From Planctomycetota bacterium (GTDB lineage Bacteria; Planctomycetota; Phycisphaerae; Phycisphaerales; UBA1924), in NCBI GenBank assembly GCA_030950285.1, contig JAUZRR010000024.1, positions 1-64,000 of the forward strand: 64,000 bases of DNA, written 5' to 3'. Of the stretch, positions 60,111 to 64,000 are shown piece after piece (position 1 is the first letter of the stretch; each line of letters opens with the position of its first letter). A program made the position numbers and the translations under genes. The notes beneath the pieces were generated by a model. It saw only the letters and a list, made by a program, of their open reading frames with translations. It ran no database searches and was not told the DNA's origin.

Positions 60111-60135
60111 CTTGTAAGCGACCGCTTAGCGCAAG
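60111..60135. promoter_or_regulatory. Inverted repeat between the lipoprotein gene and pstS
   Basis: TAAGCG-AC-CGCTTA (60115-60128) is a perfect inverted repeat, flanked by CTTG and CAAG. No T-run follows, so it may be an operator or a weak terminator. It does not match the enterobacterial Pho box. Confidence 0.4.
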
Positions 60136-60284
60136 TCTAACACACATCTGTCGTGTGCGGCCCTTGATATCCGCGCGCGCATTCTTTGCTCCCCATACGA
60201 TCCCGCATTCACGCCGGGCGGCTCTTTGATTCGTCCCGGTCGAGTCAATCCTCCGACCATTCAGCACACAAAGGAGATAGAACG

Positions 60285-61247
60285 ATGCGAACACTTCTCA
60301 CCACCCTGGCCGGTCTTGTTCTCGCAACCTCGACCGCGGTGTCCAACGCCCAGCTTGATCCGGACCTCCCCGAGTATCGCCCGACGCAGGGTGTGTTCGG
60401 CTCGCTCAAGAGCGTGGGATCCGACACGCTGAACAACCTCATGACGCTCTGGGCGCAGGAGTTTGTGTCGCACTACCCGAGCGTGAAGCCCGAGATCGAG
60501 GGCAAGGGCTCGTCGACCGCGCCGCCGGCACTGATCGAGGGGCAAGCCCAGTTCGGCCCGATGAGCCGCGAGATGAAGTCCTCGGAGCTCGACAAGTTTG
60601 AGGCCAAGTTCGGCTACAAGCCGACGGAGGTTCGGGCGGCGATCGACTGCCTCGCGGTGTACGTCCACCGCGATTGCCCGCTCGACGAGATCACCTTGCC
60701 TCAGCTCGCTCGGGTGTTCTCTGTCGCCGGCCCGGACATGACATGGGGCGACCTCGGTGTCCGTGACCCGGCGTTCGCGTCCAAGCCGATCAATCTCTAT
60801 GGTCGCAACTCGGCGTCGGGCACGTACGGGTATTTTAAGAGCGTCGCGCTTGCCAAGAACGACTACAAGCCCACCGTCAAAGAGCAGCCCGGTTCATCGT
60901 CGGTTGTCCAGGGTGTCGCGACGGACCGCTACGCGATGGGCTACTCGGGCATCGGGTACCGGACCGCTGACGTCAAAGTGTTGGACATTGCGTACGAGAA
61001 GGGTGAGGAGGCCTTCCCGCCGGAGAATGAGTACGCCTATTCGGGTGATTACCCGTTGGCCCGATTCCTGTACATCTACCTGAACTACGACCAGCGCGAG
61101 GGGCTTGATCCGCTCCGGGCCGAGTTCCTCAAGCTGGTGTTTTCCAAGCAAGGGCAGGAGGTTGTGGTGAAGGACGGGTACATTCCCGTTCCCGCAGCGA
61201 TCGCGCTGGAAGACCTCGAGCGGGTGGGCATCGAGGCTGGCGACTGA
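60285..61247 (+). CDS. pstS: Phosphate-binding protein PstS
   Basis: This 320-residue periplasmic binding protein starts at an ATG with an AAGGAG site 8-9 bases ahead. It has a signal peptide (LAGLVLATSTAVSNAQ). The mature part matches PstS/SphX: LKSVGSDTLNNLMTLW, GKGSSTAPPALIEGQAQFGPMSR, IDCLAVYVHRDCPL, YGRNSASGTYGYFK. These segments supply the Ser/Thr/Asp/Arg phosphate ligands. Its transporter subunit follows. The upstream ORF extension to 60186 lacks a leader. Confidence 0.93.
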   Translation: MRTLLTTLAGLVLATSTAVSNAQLDPDLPEYRPTQGVFGSLKSVGSDTLNNLMTLWAQEFVSHYPSVKPEIEGKGSSTAPPALIEGQAQFGPMSREMKSSELDKFEAKFGYKPTEVRAAIDCLAVYVHRDCPLDEITLPQLARVFSVAGPDMTWGDLGVRDPAFASKPINLYGRNSASGTYGYFKSVALAKNDYKPTVKEQPGSSSVVQGVATDRYAMGYSGIGYRTADVKVLDIAYEKGEEAFPPENEYAYSGDYPLARFLYIYLNYDQREGLDPLRAEFLKLVFSKQGQEVVVKDGYIPVPAAIALEDLERVGIEAGD

Positions 61248-61381
61248 ACCCTCGTTGCCTCCCGATGTCTTCCTGAGGAAAAAGCGGGAACGGTGCCGCC
61301 TCGATGGGCTACCATGCGGCCGTCGTCACGGCGGCATCGATCGCCATCTCCTGAGAGCCTTCTCGCCCGGCCCGCTCCCCG

Positions 61382-64000
61382 ATGACCAACCAGCCCTCAC
61401 GCATTGTCAGACGCACCCCCCGCAGCGTGTACCGGCGTGACCGGACCGCCGGGGTGGTGATCCGCGTGGGCGGCGGGGCGGTGCTGCTGACGGTGCTGGG
61501 GATCTGTGTCTATCTCGTGTCGGTGGTGCTCCCGCTCTTTCAGGGAGGGAGCGCCGAGCCTCCTGCCGCGGTGCCGATCGAGCATCGGGCACCCATCCAC
61601 GGGCTGCAGCTCGATGAATACAACCATGGCGCGGTGGTCCTGGACCGCGAGGGCACGCTCACGGCGTATCACCTCGAGACCGGCGAGGTCCTCGGCCGAC
61701 AGCCGATTGCCGGTGAGGGCCCTGCGCCCACCGCGATCTCGCAGTGGGGGCGCGACGGGATCCTCGCTCTCGGGTTTGCCGACGGAACGGTGCGGACCGG
61801 CACAATCCGGTTCGGCTCGGATGTCCGCGGGGTCAGGGCCGAGGAGATGGACATCCCCGTTGGCGGCAGCCGAACCTCGAGAGAGGCGGGGGCGGGCGGG
61901 TTCCGCTCGATCGTCGAGCGTGTCGACACAGGGCAGGTACGGGTCACAACGCCGCGCATCGAGATGTCGTCACCGGTGAAACTGAAGATCGGCGCGGGTG
62001 CGGTGACGCGGATCGACGTCTTTGCCGATGCGCGACAGCAGAACCTCGTCGTGTTGCGGGAAGAGGGGGACGCGACCTACGCCTCGGTCCGCACAACCAG
62101 GCCCCTGGGCGGCGGTGCCCCGCGCACGCGACTCAAGTCGTACTCGTTCGAGATCGCGGCTCGCGAGTCCCCGCCGGACTGGGTCTTTGTTGCGGGTGAT
62201 GGTGCTCATGTGTATGCTGTCTGGCGCGACGGCACCTGCCAGCGATACGCCGCGACCGACCCACGCAACGAGCCGATCGTGCTGGCCGAGACGGTGCAGC
62301 TCAGCGATGCTCCGCTTACCGCGGTGACCAAGCTCATCGGCTCGCTCACCTTGCTGGCCGGTAACGAGTCGGGGCGGGTCTCGGCGTGGTTTCCTGCGCC
62401 GGACCCAGCCGTTCTGACGCCCGACCAGATGCGGCTGGTGCGCGGGCATTTGATCCGCGGCCCCGGTGGAGCGGTGCGTTCGATCGGCACAAGCTGGCGC
62501 GACCGGTCGATCGTGATTACAGACGATACAGGGCGCGGGCTCGTCTGTCATGTGGCAAGCGAAAAACGCATCGTGACCCTCCGCGCAGAGCAGGAAATAC
62601 CCGTGGTCGCGGGTGCGATCTCGCCCAAGAACGATGCGTTGGCGCTGCTGCTCGAAGACGGCACGCTCGTCCACGCCCGCTACGACGCCGGGTATCCCGA
62701 GATCACGTTCAAGGCACTCTTTGCGCCGGTGCATTACGAGGGGCAGCCCCAGCCGAGTTTCTCCTACCAGAGTTCGGCCGGGGACGACGCGGCGGAGCCC
62801 AAGCTGAGCCTGACGCCCCTGATCTTCGGCACACTCAAAGCCACGGTCGTGGCGATGCTCTTTGCGTGCCCGCTCGCGGTGTTTGCCGCGATCTATACCA
62901 GCGAGTTTCTCTCGCCGCGCACGAGGCGCGCAGTCAAGCCTGCGATCGAGATCATGGCGTCGCTCCCCTCGGTCGTGCTCGGGTTTATCGCGGCGATGGT
63001 TGTCGCGCCGATCTTCCGCGACCTTCTCCCCGGCATCATGACGTCGATGGTCACGGTCCCGCTGACGATCATCTTCGCGGCGGGTCTCTGGACACTGGTC
63101 CCCAATAAGGTCCGCACGGGCTTTGGTCGGCGAACGCAGTTTGTGCTGGTGGGGCTCGCGCTGGGCGCGGGGTTCGGCTCGGCGCTGCTTGCCGGGCCGA
63201 TGCTCGAGCGGACGCTCTTTCAGCCGACCGCCAGCGACCGGCTCGTGCTCGGGGGCTCGTTCGAGGCGGTTGCGCCGGATGAGGTGCCCGGGTGGGTCGG
63301 TGTCCGGGCGTCGATGAGTCCTGACGAAGAACGCCGACTCCGGCAGGCGGGGTTGTACTTTCGGCAAGGCGGGGTTGTTCGCCCGGTCGAGCGTACCGGC
63401 GCGGAACTGGCTGCGCTCCGGGCCGATCTGATCGAGCAGGGGCTGGACACCCCCAGCATCCGCCGGTGGCTCAACAGCGAGATCGGCGGTCCGTGGCCGG
63501 GCTGGCTCATGGCGATGATCCCGGTTGGAGCGATCTTCGGGCTTGTGCTCACGGCGCGGGCGGCGGCGACGTTTCGGGAGAGGTCTCGGGGCGAGCGGGC
63601 GCACGCCGCCGAGGTCATCATCGCGGTCGGCCAGCCGGTTGCGATACTCGTGCTGACGGTGCTGTTCGCTGCGGGGCTCGCCTGGGCGTTGACAGCGATG
63701 GGTCTCGATGCACGCGACTCGATCTTCGGCCGCTTCACGTCACGCAACAGCCTGATCGTCGGGGTGATCATGGGCTTTGCGATTATTCCGATCATCTACA
63801 GCATCAGCGAGGACGCGCTGGCGAGTGTGCCCAACAGCCTGCGGGCCGCGTCGCTCGGCGCCGGGGCGTCGCCGTGGCAGACCGCGATCCACGTGGTGCT
63901 GCCGGTCGCGGCGTCGGGAATATTCTCGGCGTCGATGATCGGGCTGGGCAGAGCGGTGGGGGAGACGATGATCGTCCTCATGGCAACCGGGAACACGCCG
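61382..64000 (+). CDS. pstC: Phosphate ABC transporter permease PstC, large type (3' end outside window)
   Basis: The frame is open for 873 codons to the window edge and is absent from the ORF track. One N-terminal membrane helix (VLLTVLGICVYLVSVVLPLF) precedes about 400 periplasmic residues with repeated short strands (HVYAVWRDGTCQRYAA, GRVSAWFP), resembling the beta-propeller-like domain of large PstC proteins. The permease core starts near residue 480 (LSLTPLIFGTLKATVVAMLFACPLAVFAAIY). The EAA loop appears as SLRAASLGAGASPWQTAIHVVLPVA, then GRAVGETMIVLMATGN. A 120-residue insertion lies between the early membrane segments. PstA and PstB should follow outside the window. Confidence 0.9.
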   Translation, partial: MTNQPSRIVRRTPRSVYRRDRTAGVVIRVGGGAVLLTVLGICVYLVSVVLPLFQGGSAEPPAAVPIEHRAPIHGLQLDEYNHGAVVLDREGTLTAYHLETGEVLGRQPIAGEGPAPTAISQWGRDGILALGFADGTVRTGTIRFGSDVRGVRAEEMDIPVGGSRTSREAGAGGFRSIVERVDTGQVRVTTPRIEMSSPVKLKIGAGAVTRIDVFADARQQNLVVLREEGDATYASVRTTRPLGGGAPRTRLKSYSFEIAARESPPDWVFVAGDGAHVYAVWRDGTCQRYAATDPRNEPIVLAETVQLSDAPLTAVTKLIGSLTLLAGNESGRVSAWFPAPDPAVLTPDQMRLVRGHLIRGPGGAVRSIGTSWRDRSIVITDDTGRGLVCHVASEKRIVTLRAEQEIPVVAGAISPKNDALALLLEDGTLVHARYDAGYPEITFKALFAPVHYEGQPQPSFSYQSSAGDDAAEPKLSLTPLIFGTLKATVVAMLFACPLAVFAAIYTSEFLSPRTRRAVKPAIEIMASLPSVVLGFIAAMVVAPIFRDLLPGIMTSMVTVPLTIIFAAGLWTLVPNKVRTGFGRRTQFVLVGLALGAGFGSALLAGPMLERTLFQPTASDRLVLGGSFEAVAPDEVPGWVGVRASMSPDEERRLRQAGLYFRQGGVVRPVERTGAELAALRADLIEQGLDTPSIRRWLNSEIGGPWPGWLMAMIPVGAIFGLVLTARAAATFRERSRGERAHAAEVIIAVGQPVAILVLTVLFAAGLAWALTAMGLDARDSIFGRFTSRNSLIVGVIMGFAIIPIIYSISEDALASVPNSLRAASLGAGASPWQTAIHVVLPVAASGIFSASMIGLGRAVGETMIVLMATGNTP

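Overview
The window looks like a chromosomal segment of a planctomycete, most likely class Phycisphaerae. This is inferred from the high GC content, the abundance of prepilin-type (FTLIE) proteins, the short N-methylated pseudopilin of the Planctomycetes style at 6.4-7.2 kb, a dense set of secreted proteins with signal peptides, and a PstS/large-PstC phosphate system. No 16S gene or marker tree was available, so the class is a best guess.

Layout. 0-3.2 kb: a condensation/acyltransferase-like protein with a zinc-ribbon membrane protein, then a secreted protein of unknown function that ends at a clear terminator. 3.2-10.7 kb: class II fumarase, a catalytically degenerate transglutaminase-like secreted protein, and a minus-strand run of CYTH protein, asparagine synthetase, ChaN-like lipoprotein and a pseudopilin. 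10.8-14.8 kb: tRNA-Met(CAT), a beta-helix/PA14 secreted protein, TatA and FolD. 14.9-17.4 kb: NAD-dependent DNA ligase carrying an in-frame insertion that contains a dispersed GC-rich palindrome. 17.5-26.2 kb: first secretion/pilus gene cluster (PilZ, GspE, GspF, five pilin-like proteins, PilM-N fusion, PilO, PilP/GspC-like). 26.3-32.3 kb: esterase, a decayed Lhr helicase/PdeM nuclease locus, aminotransferase, ArgG, ThuA-domain protein. 32.3-34.6 kb: a less GC-rich minus-strand operon with a 10-cysteine secreted peptide, an anchored unknown protein, and a MauE/DoxX-like membrane domain fused to a pseudopilin. 34.6-35.5 kb: gene-free and rich in small repeats. 35.5-37.2 kb: tandem PTPS/QueD-like protein and a secreted glutathione peroxidase. 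37.2-60.1 kb: second type II secretion operon (F-G-H-I-J-K-L-M/C-D plus a lipoprotein). 60.3-64 kb: PstS and a 5' partial PstC, which is missing from the supplied ORF track because it runs off the window.

The outstanding object is the secretin of the second cluster. It is a single reading frame of about 4,660 residues in which I count about 50 consecutive N1-type secretin domains between an N0-like domain and a normal-size secretin beta-barrel domain. Ordinary GspD proteins have three such N1-type domains. Part of the array shows a higher-order duplication of five repeats.

The two secretion clusters appear complementary: cluster 1 has the only ATPase and no secretin, and cluster 2 has the secretin and no ATPase. 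One machine built from both, or two machines sharing parts, is a testable inference. Other items for follow-up are the MauE-pseudopilin/Cys-rich peptide operon with a (GA)8 tract at its promoter, the palindrome-bearing ligA, and the helicase-nuclease scar.
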